NCBI GenBank assembly: GCA_964457365.1
Contig: CAYWFP010000081.1
Location: 1-18,597 of the forward strand
Direction: 5' to 3'
Origin: CAYWFP01 sp964457365
Lineage (GTDB): Bacteria; Planctomycetota; SZUA-567
Length of the DNA stretch: 18,597 nt
Below, piece after piece: positions 1 through 7,204 of this stretch. The translations under genes were made by a program, and so were the position numbers. How positions within the stretch are numbered: position 1 is the stretch's first letter; every line of letters starts with the position of its first letter. The notes beneath the pieces are model-generated. The model worked only from the letters and a program-made list of their open reading frames with translations. It had not been told where the DNA came from and searched no databases.

Positions 1-1
1 G

Positions 2-256
2 GTGCCGCCGTACCAGATTCCGCTGCGGAGCCTGATCGCGCGCGACGGGACGAACCTGACGATGGCCGGCCGCTGTTTCTCCTGCGACCAGCACGCGCTC
101 TCTTCCGCGCGGGTGGCGCCGACGGGGGCGATGATGGGGCAGGCCGCTGGGCTTCTGGCCGCGAGAGCCGTATCCGGCGGGACGACCCTCCGCGCGGTCG
201 ATCCGGCCGAGGTGCGCGGCGAACTCGAACGTCGCGGCGCGCGTATCGCCTTGTAG
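2..256 (+). CDS. FAD-dependent oxidoreductase, C-terminal end (5' partial)
   Basis: The frame is open from the window edge and ends in TAG, so only the last 84 residues are present and the start lies outside. The visible part reads PLRSLIARDGTNLTMAGRC, then SARVAPTGAMMGQAAGLLAA. This is the usual end of FAD_oxidored (PF12831-type) flavoproteins, where the last FAD-contacting segment is close to NLLVAGRC...R.MPT...MGQAAG. The substrate cannot be told from this end; the family is broad and numerous in environmental bacteria, notably PVC lineages. It converges on the next gene with only 38 bp between stop codons, and I see no convincing hairpin terminator there. The family call is fairly secure; the exact function is open. 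Confidence 0.75.
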   Translation: MPPYQIPLRSLIARDGTNLTMAGRCFSCDQHALSSARVAPTGAMMGQAAGLLAARAVSGGTTLRAVDPAEVRGELERRGARIAL

Positions 257-294
257 GAGCAGACAGCGGGGCGTCCTTTCCCCTTGCGGCCTCT

Positions 295-1050
295 TCAGGC
301 GGTCGGCTCGACCGGCCGCGGATCGAGCCAGCGGTTCAGCGCCGGCCAGATCGGTTTGCGATAGAACGCCACCAACACCGCCAGCGCCGGGGTAAAAAGG
401 CAGAGCAGCAGGTAGCAGACGGTTACCGCGCTCAAGCCCACGCCGAGAAGCTCCTCGCCGAGACGGATGAAGTCGTTATGCACGCCCATCTTCCCGCGGC
501 GGTATTCCCAGATGAAGGTCTGGTCGGTCAACAGCAGCCACGAGAAACGGATGCCGATAAGCACCATGAACCAGCCTAGAATGCCGTAAAGCGGCCTCTC
601 GAGCGGGTTGAGGACGGCGCTGCCGGACAACGCCCGGTAGAGAAAGACCGCGGCGATGACCAGTTCGAAACCGTGGCCCATGAAGACGAAGAGCAGCTCG
701 CGCAGCCACGTGTGCGCTACCAGGACGTACAGCCCCAGCAGTACGCCGAAGACGGCCAGCCGGCTCGGGCGTCGGCGGAAGAGGTAGAAGAGGTACGCCC
801 AGCCGCAGTAGATGATCGCGAGGATGATCCAGGACTGGTCCCACGTCGGGGCGAAACCGCCGCCGTGCAAAAAGTCGAACGCGGGAAGGGCGAAGTGGCC
901 GAAGAGCCAGGCGAAGAACGCATGGCCCAGTTCGTGCACCAGGATCGAGAGATAATGCAGAACGAAACGGCCGAAAGGCCACAGGACCAGAAGCAACGCC
1001 GCCGGCAAACCCAGGCCGAAGCAGAGCCAGCCGGTGCGGTCGAGGGGCAT
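295..1050 (-). CDS. M50-like polytopic membrane protein with HExxH motif
   Basis: This 251-residue protein is very hydrophobic, with about six or seven membrane segments (roughly residues 8-27, 31-50, 75-91, 99-116, 125-140, 156-176 and 204-228). The second segment carries HELGH at residues 39-43, the zinc-binding motif of membrane-embedded M50 (site-2-protease-like) peptidases, in the context ILVHELGHAFFAWLFG. The usual third-ligand motif of the family (NxxPxxxxDG near the C-terminus) is not visible, so activity is uncertain; a second cluster, GHGFE near residue 125, could take part. The ATG at 1050 is chosen because the same frame upstream runs into the EAL/HDOD gene, which stops at 1082. 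It has no strong ribosome site and may depend on coupling to that gene, 31 bp upstream. No substrate can be inferred. Confidence 0.6.
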   Translation of the reverse strand: MPLDRTGWLCFGLGLPAALLLVLWPFGRFVLHYLSILVHELGHAFFAWLFGHFALPAFDFLHGGGFAPTWDQSWIILAIIYCGWAYLFYLFRRRPSRLAVFGVLLGLYVLVAHTWLRELLFVFMGHGFELVIAAVFLYRALSGSAVLNPLERPLYGILGWFMVLIGIRFSWLLLTDQTFIWEYRRGKMGVHNDFIRLGEELLGVGLSAVTVCYLLLCLFTPALAVLVAFYRKPIWPALNRWLDPRPVEPTA

Positions 1051-1081
1051 CACGTAATCGCGCGCGCGGGCAGGCACGGGA

Positions 1082-2365
1082 TCAGCGTCCTTTTTCCAGG
1101 CGGATCTTGGTCGACTCGCTGCGCCGTTTCTGCCGGATCTTGTCGGTGAGGCCGAGCTCGACGATCTTTTGCGCCCAATCGACGGAACTGACGTAGATAT
1201 CCGGCACCTCCTGTACGGCAAGGCCGATCTGGTTGCCGCAGTCCTCGAAGCGCGGCCAGTCGGCGGCCTCGTAGGCGGCGATGGCACGGTTGATCAGCGC
1301 CATCCGGTTCTCGTCTCCGAGAAGCGCTTTCTTGACGTCCTCGGCGAGGGGGATGTCCTCGAGGATGCGTTTCATCGGCATGCCCATCATCGCGTCCAGC
1401 AGCGAGAACATGCCCAGCAGGAAGAGGTCCTGGTCGCGCCGATCGAAACCGGTCATCGGCGCCAGCGACTCGCAGAGGCGCGCGCGGATCAGCGAGGCGA
1501 GGATCATCTCCGTGGGCTGGTCCTCGGCGAGTCCCGAGAGCGCCACCAGCGAAGCCCATTTGCGTACGTTCTTGCTGCCCAGCAACGTCAGCGCCTGGCG
1601 GACTGAGTGGATCTCATTGCGCAGGCCGAAGAAGGCGGAGTTTATATAGCGCAGCAGCTTGTAGGTCAAGGCCACGTCGCGCTTGATGATCTCCTCCATG
1701 TCGTCGACCGCGGGCTCGGACTTGTTCGCTTCCTTGATCAGCACGAGCGAGTTGAACTTGTTCTCTGGGATGCGTTCGCTGGTGAGGACGACGGGCTTAC
1801 TGAAGAAATAGCCCTGGAAGTAGTCGTAACCCATCGCCTTGGCGGCACGAAAATCCTCCTGCGTCTCGACCTTCTCGGCGAGCATGCGGATGCCCTGGGG
1901 CTGGAACATCTCGACATACCCGCGGCGCTGCTCCTCGTTCGAGAGCGAGAAATCGACCTTGATGATGTTGGCCAGGTCGATCAGCGGGTCGTACTTCGGT
2001 GCATACTCGAAATCGTCCAGCGCGACGAGGTAACCCTGGTTCCTGAGCTGTCGGACCGCGGCGGTCACCGGCGGGTCGGGCTCGACGTCCTCGAGGATCT
2101 CGACGACGATGTCGTCGGGCGAGAAGAGCGTGGCCAGATCCATCAACAACAGATCGCGCGTGAAGTTGATGAAGGCGACCTTGTGGTCGGTCATCGCTTT
2201 CAAGCCGATGGAGAGAAAGCTGTCGGAGAGGACTGAACTCGACGCCTGCGTGCCGTCGGTGCCGGCGAAGGCCTGTTGCTCGAGCCCCTGGCGGAACAGG
2301 AGCTCGTAGGCGATCACCTCCAGCTCGCGGGTGAAGATCGGCTGGCGCGCGACAAAGGTCTGCAC
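1082..2365 (-). CDS. EAL-HDOD signalling protein (YuxH/CdgJ-like)
   Basis: The product has 427 residues with a degenerate EAL domain (about 1-200) and an HDOD domain (about 205-400), the layout of COG3434 proteins. In the EAL part YELLFR replaces the EAL signature. FINFTR (residues 66-71), VVEILE (87-92), LVALDDFE (113-120), IIKVDF (134-139), LAEKVET (162-168) and DYFQGYFFSKP (181-191) mark the conserved strands. Most acidic and Asn/Lys/Gln ligands of c-di-GMP phosphodiesterases are kept, but DDFGTG has become DDFEYA, so it may bind rather than cleave c-di-GMP. HDOD domains are usually protein-interaction modules in signalling. GTG at 2365 is chosen as start because AAAGGAAA lies about 6 bp upstream and MQTFVARQPIF is the normal N-terminus; a longer frame exists but has no family similarity. 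A promoter lies just upstream. Confidence 0.88.
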   Translation of the reverse strand: MQTFVARQPIFTRELEVIAYELLFRQGLEQQAFAGTDGTQASSSVLSDSFLSIGLKAMTDHKVAFINFTRDLLLMDLATLFSPDDIVVEILEDVEPDPPVTAAVRQLRNQGYLVALDDFEYAPKYDPLIDLANIIKVDFSLSNEEQRRGYVEMFQPQGIRMLAEKVETQEDFRAAKAMGYDYFQGYFFSKPVVLTSERIPENKFNSLVLIKEANKSEPAVDDMEEIIKRDVALTYKLLRYINSAFFGLRNEIHSVRQALTLLGSKNVRKWASLVALSGLAEDQPTEMILASLIRARLCESLAPMTGFDRRDQDLFLLGMFSLLDAMMGMPMKRILEDIPLAEDVKKALLGDENRMALINRAIAAYEAADWPRFEDCGNQIGLAVQEVPDIYVSSVDWAQKIVELGLTDKIRQKRRSESTKIRLEKGR

Positions 2366-2395
2366 GAATGTTTCCTTTGACGAAATCCCAGTCGC

Positions 2396-2424
2396 ATCAT
2401 AGCCCGCTATCGGCGCGCGCGCAA
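2396..2424 (-). promoter_or_regulatory. Candidate sigma-70-type promoter of the EAL-HDOD gene
   Basis: On the minus strand TTGCGC (2419-2424) and TATGAT (2396-2401, five of six consensus bases) are separated by exactly 17 bp. They lie about 30 bp upstream of the GTG start with a good ribosome site between. The -10 box is convincing; the -35 is weak. Confidence 0.45.
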
Positions 2425-2588
2425 CCGCCGGAACGTCTGCAAAAACCCTGAAGATCCGCGAGAAAGCAGATCGTCTGGACAATCGTGATCGCGGCTTCCC
2501 CCTTTTCCCGAATGGGGCGATTCGAGGGCCCGGATACGCTGTCGAGCGGGTATCGGTCACGCCGCACGGAACGCTTGAAGGAAGTGGA

Positions 2589-2705
2589 TCGTTCGTCTTC
2601 TTCATCCAGGACAATCGCAGCGGGGCGAGCCTGTTTCTGGGCAGGGTGGAAAACCCGCCGGCGTTGGAGACGAAGCCGAGGCCGCAGCCGGATACGATGT
2701 CGTAA
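2589..2705 (+). pseudogene. Serpin-like C-terminal fragment
   Basis: A plus-strand frame reads SFVFFIQDNRSGASLFLGRV followed by ENP, then a short tail ending in TAA at 2703-2705. This closely resembles the end of serpin protease inhibitors, whose last beta strand is commonly FLFFIRDNRTGxILFxGRVxNP. The frame is open back to a TAG at 2400-2402, but I see no plausible start codon or ribosome site, and the residues before the match show no serpin hinge or reactive loop. The space to the divergent EAL-HDOD gene is far too short for a serpin (about 370-400 residues). I read it as a remnant in the gap between the EAL-HDOD gene and trpB. The match is short (about 23 residues), so it needs a database search. 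The rest of 2366-2719 holds only the promoter listed separately. Confidence 0.45.
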
Positions 2706-2719
2706 CCGGCGTACAAGCC

Positions 2720-4072
2720 TTACCAGCCGACCCGCGGCAGGTGCGCCGTCGCCTTGTCCAGCTCTTCCTGTGGCAGCTCGTAGTCGTGCATCTCCTTGTT
2801 GAAATACTTGTCGTACGAGGTCATGTCGAAGTGGCCGTGGCCGGAGAAGTTGAAGAGCACCACCTTGCCGTCGTTCTCGTCCCTGCACGCTTCGTCGATG
2901 GCCGCGCGCACCGCGTGACCGGTCTCGGGCGCGGGGATGATGCCTTCGCTGCGGGCGAAAGCGACGGCGGCTTCGAAACAGGCGAGCTGATGAAACGCCG
3001 CCGGCTCGATCATCCCGTCGCGCACCAGGGCCGAGATGATCGGCGACATGCCGTGATACCGCAGCCCTCCGGCGTGGATGCTCGGCGGGACGAAACGGCT
3101 GCCGAGAGTGTGCATCTTCAGCAGCGGCGTCAGGCCGGCGTTGTCGCCGTAATCGTAGGCGAAGTGGCCGCGCGTCAATGTCGGGCAGGCGGTCGGTTCG
3201 ACTCCGACGAAGCGGATCGCCTTGCCATCGAGCTTCTCGCGCAGGAAGGGTGCCGCCAGTCCGCCGAAGTTGCTGCCTCCCCCGCAACAGCCGACCACCA
3301 CCGCGGGCGTCTTCTCCCCGGCAAGCGCGAGTTGTTTCTTCGCCTCCAGGCCGATAATGGTCTGGTGCAAGAGTACGTGATTCAGGACCGAGCCGAGCGC
3401 GTAATTGGTGTCTTCGCGCGTGGCGGCGATCTCGACCGCTTCGCTGATGGCGATGCCCAGGGAGCCGGGGCAGTCCGGATCCTGCTCCAGCACCGCGCGG
3501 CCGCTCTTGGTGGTATTCGACGGGCTGGGGATGACGTTGGCGTTCCAGCACTGCATCATGCTGCGCCGGAACGGTTTCTGTTCGTAGCTGCACTTGACCA
3601 TGTAAACCAGGCATTCGATACCGAAGATGTTGCATGCCAGCGCCAGGGACGAGCCCCATTGCCCCGCGCCCGTTTCGGTGGTGAGCTTGGCAATGCCGGC
3701 GCGTTTGTTGGCGTACGCCTGCGGTACCGCGGAGTTGGGTTTGTGGCTGCCCGCGGGCGAGACCGATTCGTTCTTGAAGTAGATGCGTGCCTTGGCGCCG
3801 ACGGCCTTCTCCAGTCGTTCCGCGCGTACCAACGGGGTCGGCCGCCAGAGCGTCAGGACGTTCAGGACTTCCTCGGGGATGTCGAGCCACGAGTCGGCGG
3901 CCATCTCCTGCATCAGCAGTTCGTCCGGGAAGATCGCCTGCAGGAGCTTCGGATCCGCCGGCTGCCCCGTTTCCGGATCCAGCGGCGGTTCGAGCCCGCC
4001 GGGAATGTCGGGAATGACGTTGTACCATTGCGTGGGCATCTCGCTCTCGGGGAGGAAGAACTTCTTGCGCAT
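2720..4072 (-). CDS. trpB: Tryptophan synthase beta chain, TrpB2 type
   Basis: This PLP enzyme of 450 residues joins indole with serine (or an activated serine) to make L-tryptophan. The length, the N-terminal MPTQWYNVIPDIP and the signatures fit the long TrpB2 (trpB_rel) subfamily rather than the common TrpB1 of about 400 residues. GSHKPNSA (residues 109-116) carries the PLP lysine K111. ETGAGQWG (133-140) carries the catalytic Glu, with Trp where TrpB1 normally has His. GGGSNFGG (264-271) is the phosphate loop. ATG at 4072 has GAAGGAA about 5 bp upstream. No trpA or other trp gene is in the window, as is usual for TrpB2, which is often encoded alone and may act in indole salvage or with phosphoserine. 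The subfamily call is solid; the physiological role is inferred. Confidence 0.93.
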   Translation of the reverse strand: MRKKFFLPESEMPTQWYNVIPDIPGGLEPPLDPETGQPADPKLLQAIFPDELLMQEMAADSWLDIPEEVLNVLTLWRPTPLVRAERLEKAVGAKARIYFKNESVSPAGSHKPNSAVPQAYANKRAGIAKLTTETGAGQWGSSLALACNIFGIECLVYMVKCSYEQKPFRRSMMQCWNANVIPSPSNTTKSGRAVLEQDPDCPGSLGIAISEAVEIAATREDTNYALGSVLNHVLLHQTIIGLEAKKQLALAGEKTPAVVVGCCGGGSNFGGLAAPFLREKLDGKAIRFVGVEPTACPTLTRGHFAYDYGDNAGLTPLLKMHTLGSRFVPPSIHAGGLRYHGMSPIISALVRDGMIEPAAFHQLACFEAAVAFARSEGIIPAPETGHAVRAAIDEACRDENDGKVVLFNFSGHGHFDMTSYDKYFNKEMHDYELPQEELDKATAHLPRVGW

Positions 4073-4120
4073 GGCGGTTCCTTCGTGCAGGAGGACGATG
4101 CGGAGATTCGCAAAGCGTCG

Positions 4121-4149
4121 TTTGTATCAGAAAGCGGCGCGAGGCTCAA
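4121..4149 (-). promoter_or_regulatory. Candidate promoter of trpB
   Basis: On the minus strand TTGAGC (4144-4149) and TACAAA (4121-4126) are 17 bp apart, each with four of six consensus bases. They lie about 50 bp upstream of the trpB start. I saw no leader peptide rich in Trp codons and no obvious attenuator hairpin between them and the gene. Confidence 0.35.
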
Positions 4150-4178
4150 GACGGTGAATGGGAATTCGGCAAGGTTGG

Positions 4179-4595
4179 TTACAGCGGCGCGAAACCGTTC
4201 CGGGCGAGATCGGCCCGCAGATCCTTGAGCGGCGCGTGCAGAAAGATGTCGAGCCAGTCCGACAACCGCTCCGGGGGGATATCGTACTCCGTTTCCCGGT
4301 CTCCCTTCAGCGGGATCAGGCCCAAGAGCTTGCTGGCCTGCGGGACGCGCAGATGCGCGCGCAGATCCTCCGGCCCGGTGGTGAAGAGACGCGCTTGCCG
4401 GCCGTCGGCATGCTCCAGTCCCAGCCCCGGCGGGCATGCGTCGTCCGGGGCTTCCGCATAGGCCGTGCCGCGTTCGTTCCAGGGATAGGAGGTGACCGCC
4501 GCGAGGGCGTCGGCCTCGTCCATCTCGCCGAGTTTCTCGACCTCGAAATCCTCGCGCTGCATCCAGAGGACCCACTTGCCCGACGACGCGGTCAT
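4179..4595 (-). CDS. Hypothetical protein coupled to rsmI
   Basis: I do not recognise this 138-residue soluble protein. It is acidic in the first half (REDFEVEKLGEMDEADALAA), has a Trp-rich start (KWVLWMQ), and ends LSDWLDIFLHAPLKDLRADL. There is no signal peptide, membrane segment or metal motif. Its ATG overlaps the rsmI stop (ATGA at 4592-4595), so the two are very probably translated in sequence. That overlap fixes the start; the frame remains open upstream but only as a shadow of rsmI. Being last in a three-gene operon, it may depend fully on read-through from the YcxB-like gene. Coding potential is supported by the coupling and by the absence of a better frame on either strand; function is unknown. 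Confidence 0.7.
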   Translation of the reverse strand: MTASSGKWVLWMQREDFEVEKLGEMDEADALAAVTSYPWNERGTAYAEAPDDACPPGLGLEHADGRQARLFTTGPEDLRAHLRVPQASKLLGLIPLKGDRETEYDIPPERLSDWLDIFLHAPLKDLRADLARNGFAPL

Positions 4596-5287
4596 TTGCC
4601 CTCCCGCAAGAACTTCCTGTTCTTGCCCGCGAAGACGAGGGTGACCTCGCCCTTGGCGGATTCCCGGGCGAAATCGGCGGCGAGATCCTTGAGCCAGCCG
4701 CGGAACGTCCGCTCGAACTTCTTGGTCAGCTCGATGCAGACTGCGGCGCGGCGGTCGCCGAGAACGGCCAGCGCGTCCTGCAGGCAGGCGCCGAGGCGGC
4801 GGGGCGACTCGTACAGCACCAGCGTATGCGGCAACTCCGCGTTGGCGGAGAAGAAGTTGCGCCGCTTGCCGCTCTTGGGGGGTGGAAAACCCAGAAACGT
4901 ATAGCTCGCCGTGGGCATGCCCCCGGCCAGCAGCGCCGTCTCGACCGCGCACGCGCCCGGGAGCACCTCGACCGGGAGTTCCGCCTCGAGCGCGTCGTTG
5001 ACGATGCGATAGCCTGGATCGCTGATACCCGGCATCCCGCCGTCGCTGCAGAGGCCGACGCGCTTGCCGTCGCGCAGGAGATTCAGGATGCGCGGCGCGG
5101 CCTTGATCTCGTTGTGCTCATGATAGCTGAACATCTGCGGCAGGTCGATCCCGTGCCGCTCCAGCAGTCGCCGCGTGATGCGCGTGTCCTCGCACGCCAG
5201 CGCGTCGATCTCGCCCAATACCCGCAACGCGCGGAGGGTGATATCCTCGAGATTGCCGATAGGCGTGGCGATGATGTGGAGGGTCAT
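4592..5287 (-). CDS. rsmI: 16S rRNA 2'-O-ribose C1402 methyltransferase, short RsmI form
   Basis: This 231-residue SAM-dependent tetrapyrrole-methylase-fold enzyme starts LHIIATPIGNLEDITLRAL, the RsmI signature. ACEDTRITRRLLERHGI, the SYHEHNE block, GMPGISDPGYRIV (usually GTPGISDPGYRLV), PTASYTFLGFPPPKSGKRR and LYESPRRL follow in the normal order. RsmI 2'-O-methylates C1402 in the ribosomal P site. The protein ends shortly after GEVTLVFAGKNRK and lacks the C-terminal extension of about 50 residues found in E. coli RsmI (286 residues). I see no frameshift there, so this looks like a natural short form. The ATG at 5287 overlaps the upstream stop by one base (TAATG), and the stop overlaps the next start (ATGA), so it sits mid-operon. 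Family certain; site specificity inferred. Confidence 0.88.
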   Translation of the reverse strand: MTLHIIATPIGNLEDITLRALRVLGEIDALACEDTRITRRLLERHGIDLPQMFSYHEHNEIKAAPRILNLLRDGKRVGLCSDGGMPGISDPGYRIVNDALEAELPVEVLPGACAVETALLAGGMPTASYTFLGFPPPKSGKRRNFFSANAELPHTLVLYESPRRLGACLQDALAVLGDRRAAVCIELTKKFERTFRGWLKDLAADFARESAKGEVTLVFAGKNRKFLREGK

Positions 5288-5847
5288 TAAATCCCTTCTC
5301 CCGGGACGGAGACATCCTTGGCCCGATACACGTGTTCGGCGGCATACAGGATGAAGTCCAGGAAATGCTTTTCGCTGTCGAAGCAACGCTTGGGGAGGAT
5401 GACGGTTCCCGACTCGGCTGTTACGAGGAAAGCATGGGTGCTGGTCGTGTCGACATGTTGAATGCTGTTCCAGGGATAGCGCGTCTGCTCCGTCTCGCCC
5501 GCGACCTCGATGCAGCCTTCCGTCAGGACGACGCACTTGGGTTCATTAAAGCTGCGGCTTATGTTCAGAGTGTTCAATACAGACCGCTTGATCAGTCGTT
5601 CGCTCCAGCGGGGCATGTAAAGGGCAATTCCTGTGATGAGGAATGCAAGCATGCCGAACCATGCGGCGATGAAGAAGTTGCCGAAAGAGTATTGCGAAGA
5701 GGACGTCCAGGCAAAGATCGCGGCCAGCAGAATCAAGACGCCTTGATATGGCCAAACCCTGTTGTTCCCGCTCTTATGAATATCTGTTTTGACATGATCG
5801 TAATAGGCAAGCCAGTCATCCGGCTCCAGTTTGATATCCGCTTCCAT
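5287..5847 (-). CDS. YcxB-like membrane protein
   Basis: The product has 186 residues: a short cytoplasmic N-terminus, two membrane helices close together (about 33-52 and 57-79), and a soluble C-terminal part. That part carries the pattern of YcxB-like proteins: CVVLTEGCIEVAGETEQTRYPWNSIQHV, then AFLVTAESGTVILPKRCF, in the style of a small PH-like barrel. The cellular role of this family is unknown. ATG at 5847 is strongly supported by GGGAGG 6 bp upstream; a longer frame is open for 37 codons but lacks a site. It leads the rsmI operon, joined by a one-base overlap. Its 5' region (5848-6060) is more AT-rich than the coding DNA and probably holds the operon promoter, but no box pair stands out. 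Confidence 0.65.
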   Translation of the reverse strand: MEADIKLEPDDWLAYYDHVKTDIHKSGNNRVWPYQGVLILLAAIFAWTSSSQYSFGNFFIAAWFGMLAFLITGIALYMPRWSERLIKRSVLNTLNISRSFNEPKCVVLTEGCIEVAGETEQTRYPWNSIQHVDTTSTHAFLVTAESGTVILPKRCFDSEKHFLDFILYAAEHVYRAKDVSVPGEGI

Positions 5848-6244
5848 CAGCAACCTCCCGCTTCCGATTATGCCGATTCGTCGTCTTCCGGTCCACCCGG
5901 CAGTGGCACGGACAGGCAGATTCGTTTCTCCGGAAAATGCGACAATACCCGGATTCATCCGTCAATTCTTACCGGAAAGCGCAAAAAACTTTTTCTTCGC
6001 AATCGATTTCTTGCTGCCAAACAGGACGAACGCAGACGCGGATACGTCTTATAAATTACAGCATGGTAACATCTTATATCCGACTGGCGAGGGAGCTGTC
6101 AAATGCGCGGAAGTGGATGAAAAGCAATTTAACGATTGTATAGTAGGATTACTTGACGGATTTTTACTTGTATGGTAATTTTACCTTTATCATGCCGGAG
6201 TCGTTTAGAATGTTACGCCGGCCGCTATCCTTCGGGGGAGAGTC
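5848..6244. other. AT-rich divergent intergenic region
   Basis: These 397 bp separate the YcxB-like gene (minus) and the AAA+ regulator (plus). I find no credible gene. The stretch from about 6040 to 6200 is clearly more AT-rich than the surroundings. The nonamer TTGACGGAT occurs once on each strand, at 5957-5965 (minus) and 6153-6161 (plus), each pointing toward the gene it precedes. This could be a shared -35-like or operator element. Confidence 0.4.
6153..6181 (+). promoter_or_regulatory. Candidate promoter of the AAA+ regulator
   Basis: TTGACG (6153-6158) and TAATTT (6176-6181) are 17 bp apart, 63 bp upstream of the start. The -35 is good and the -10 is weak. A better -10-like hexamer, TATAGT, lies at 6139-6144 but has no matching -35. 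The region is AT-rich. Confidence 0.35.
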
Positions 6245-7204
6245 ATGACCAGCACCGATTCGATTCCCAACGCGTTCGCGCCGCTGATGTCGCGCAACGA
6301 GGAGATGCAGCGCTGCGTCGACCTGGCCATCGCCGCCAGCCAGACCACCGCCAGCGTTCTCATCATGGGCGAGAGCGGAGTGGGCAAGAACATGCTCGCC
6401 CAGGCCATTCACTCGGCCAGCGCGCGCACGGAGCAGCCGTGCATCACGCTCAACTGCTCGGCCACGCCGGACAACCTGCTCGAGAGCGAGCTCTTCGGCC
6501 ACGCCGCCGACGTCTCGCACCACGTTCGGCGCGGCAAGTACGAACTCGCCGACGGCGGTACTATCATCCTCGACGAGGTGACCGAACTCAGCCCCACCGC
6601 GCAGGCCAAGCTGATGCGTGCGGTCGAGTACGGCCAGTTCGAGCGCGTCGACGGCGAGGAGACGCTGCAATCGGACGTGCGCATCGTCGTGCTCAGCTCC
6701 AAGGACGTGCCGGCGCTGGTAGCCAGCGGCGACTTCCGCGAAGACCTGTATTATCGTCTCAACGAGATTACCATCAGCGCGCCGCCGCTCCGGGAGCGGC
6801 GCGAAGACCTGCCGACGCTGATCGAGCGCATGGTGCAGGAATGCAACGACAAGTTCGCCAAGAGCGTGGGCAACATCAGCCAGATCACTCTCGATTACCT
6901 CATGCGCTACGACTTTCCCGGCAACCTGCGCGAACTGAAGAGCCTGATCAAGCGCGGCGTCACCGTGGCCAAGGGCGACCTCCTCTGGCTCGAGGACCTC
7001 GGCATGCGCGTGGAGGTACCGAGCGAAACCGAGGCCGGCGAGAACCCGGAAGAAGCGATGTCCCTGGCGGCGATGGAGAAGCGTCACATCCAGCACGTCC
7101 TGGATTACACCAAGGGCAACAAGAAACGCACCTCCGAGATCCTCAAGGTCAGCCGTCCCACCCTCGACCGCAAGATCAAGATCTACGGCCTGCGCGTGCC
7201 GTAG
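6245..7204 (+). CDS. NtrC-like AAA+ transcription regulator lacking GAFTGA
   Basis: The product has 319 residues and no N-terminal receiver or sensor domain. It starts directly with the AAA+ domain (about 10-245) and ends in a Fis-type helix-turn-helix (about 281-317, HVLDYTKGNKKRTSEILKVS). Walker A is GESGVGKN (42-49), Walker B GGTIILDE (104-111), the arginine-finger region FREDLYYRLN (164-173), and sensor II PGNLREL (225-231). After LFGH (83-86) the family normally reads EKGAFTGA; here it reads AADVSHHV, with the loop shortened by about three residues. GAFTGA contacts sigma-54, so this protein probably does not open sigma-54 promoters and may act like TyrR-type members, on sigma-70 promoters or as a repressor. 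ATG at 6245 has GGGGGAG four bases upstream. The lack of an input domain suggests control by abundance or by a partner. Confidence 0.85.
   Translation: MTSTDSIPNAFAPLMSRNEEMQRCVDLAIAASQTTASVLIMGESGVGKNMLAQAIHSASARTEQPCITLNCSATPDNLLESELFGHAADVSHHVRRGKYELADGGTIILDEVTELSPTAQAKLMRAVEYGQFERVDGEETLQSDVRIVVLSSKDVPALVASGDFREDLYYRLNEITISAPPLRERREDLPTLIERMVQECNDKFAKSVGNISQITLDYLMRYDFPGNLRELKSLIKRGVTVAKGDLLWLEDLGMRVEVPSETEAGENPEEAMSLAAMEKRHIQHVLDYTKGNKKRTSEILKVSRPTLDRKIKIYGLRVP

Noticed and set aside
2741..4228. Long plus-strand open frame of 495 codons opposite trpB
   Set aside because: It is a GC-driven shadow: trpB on the other strand has full family motifs, and this frame reads as Arg/Ala/Val-rich sequence with no ribosome site.
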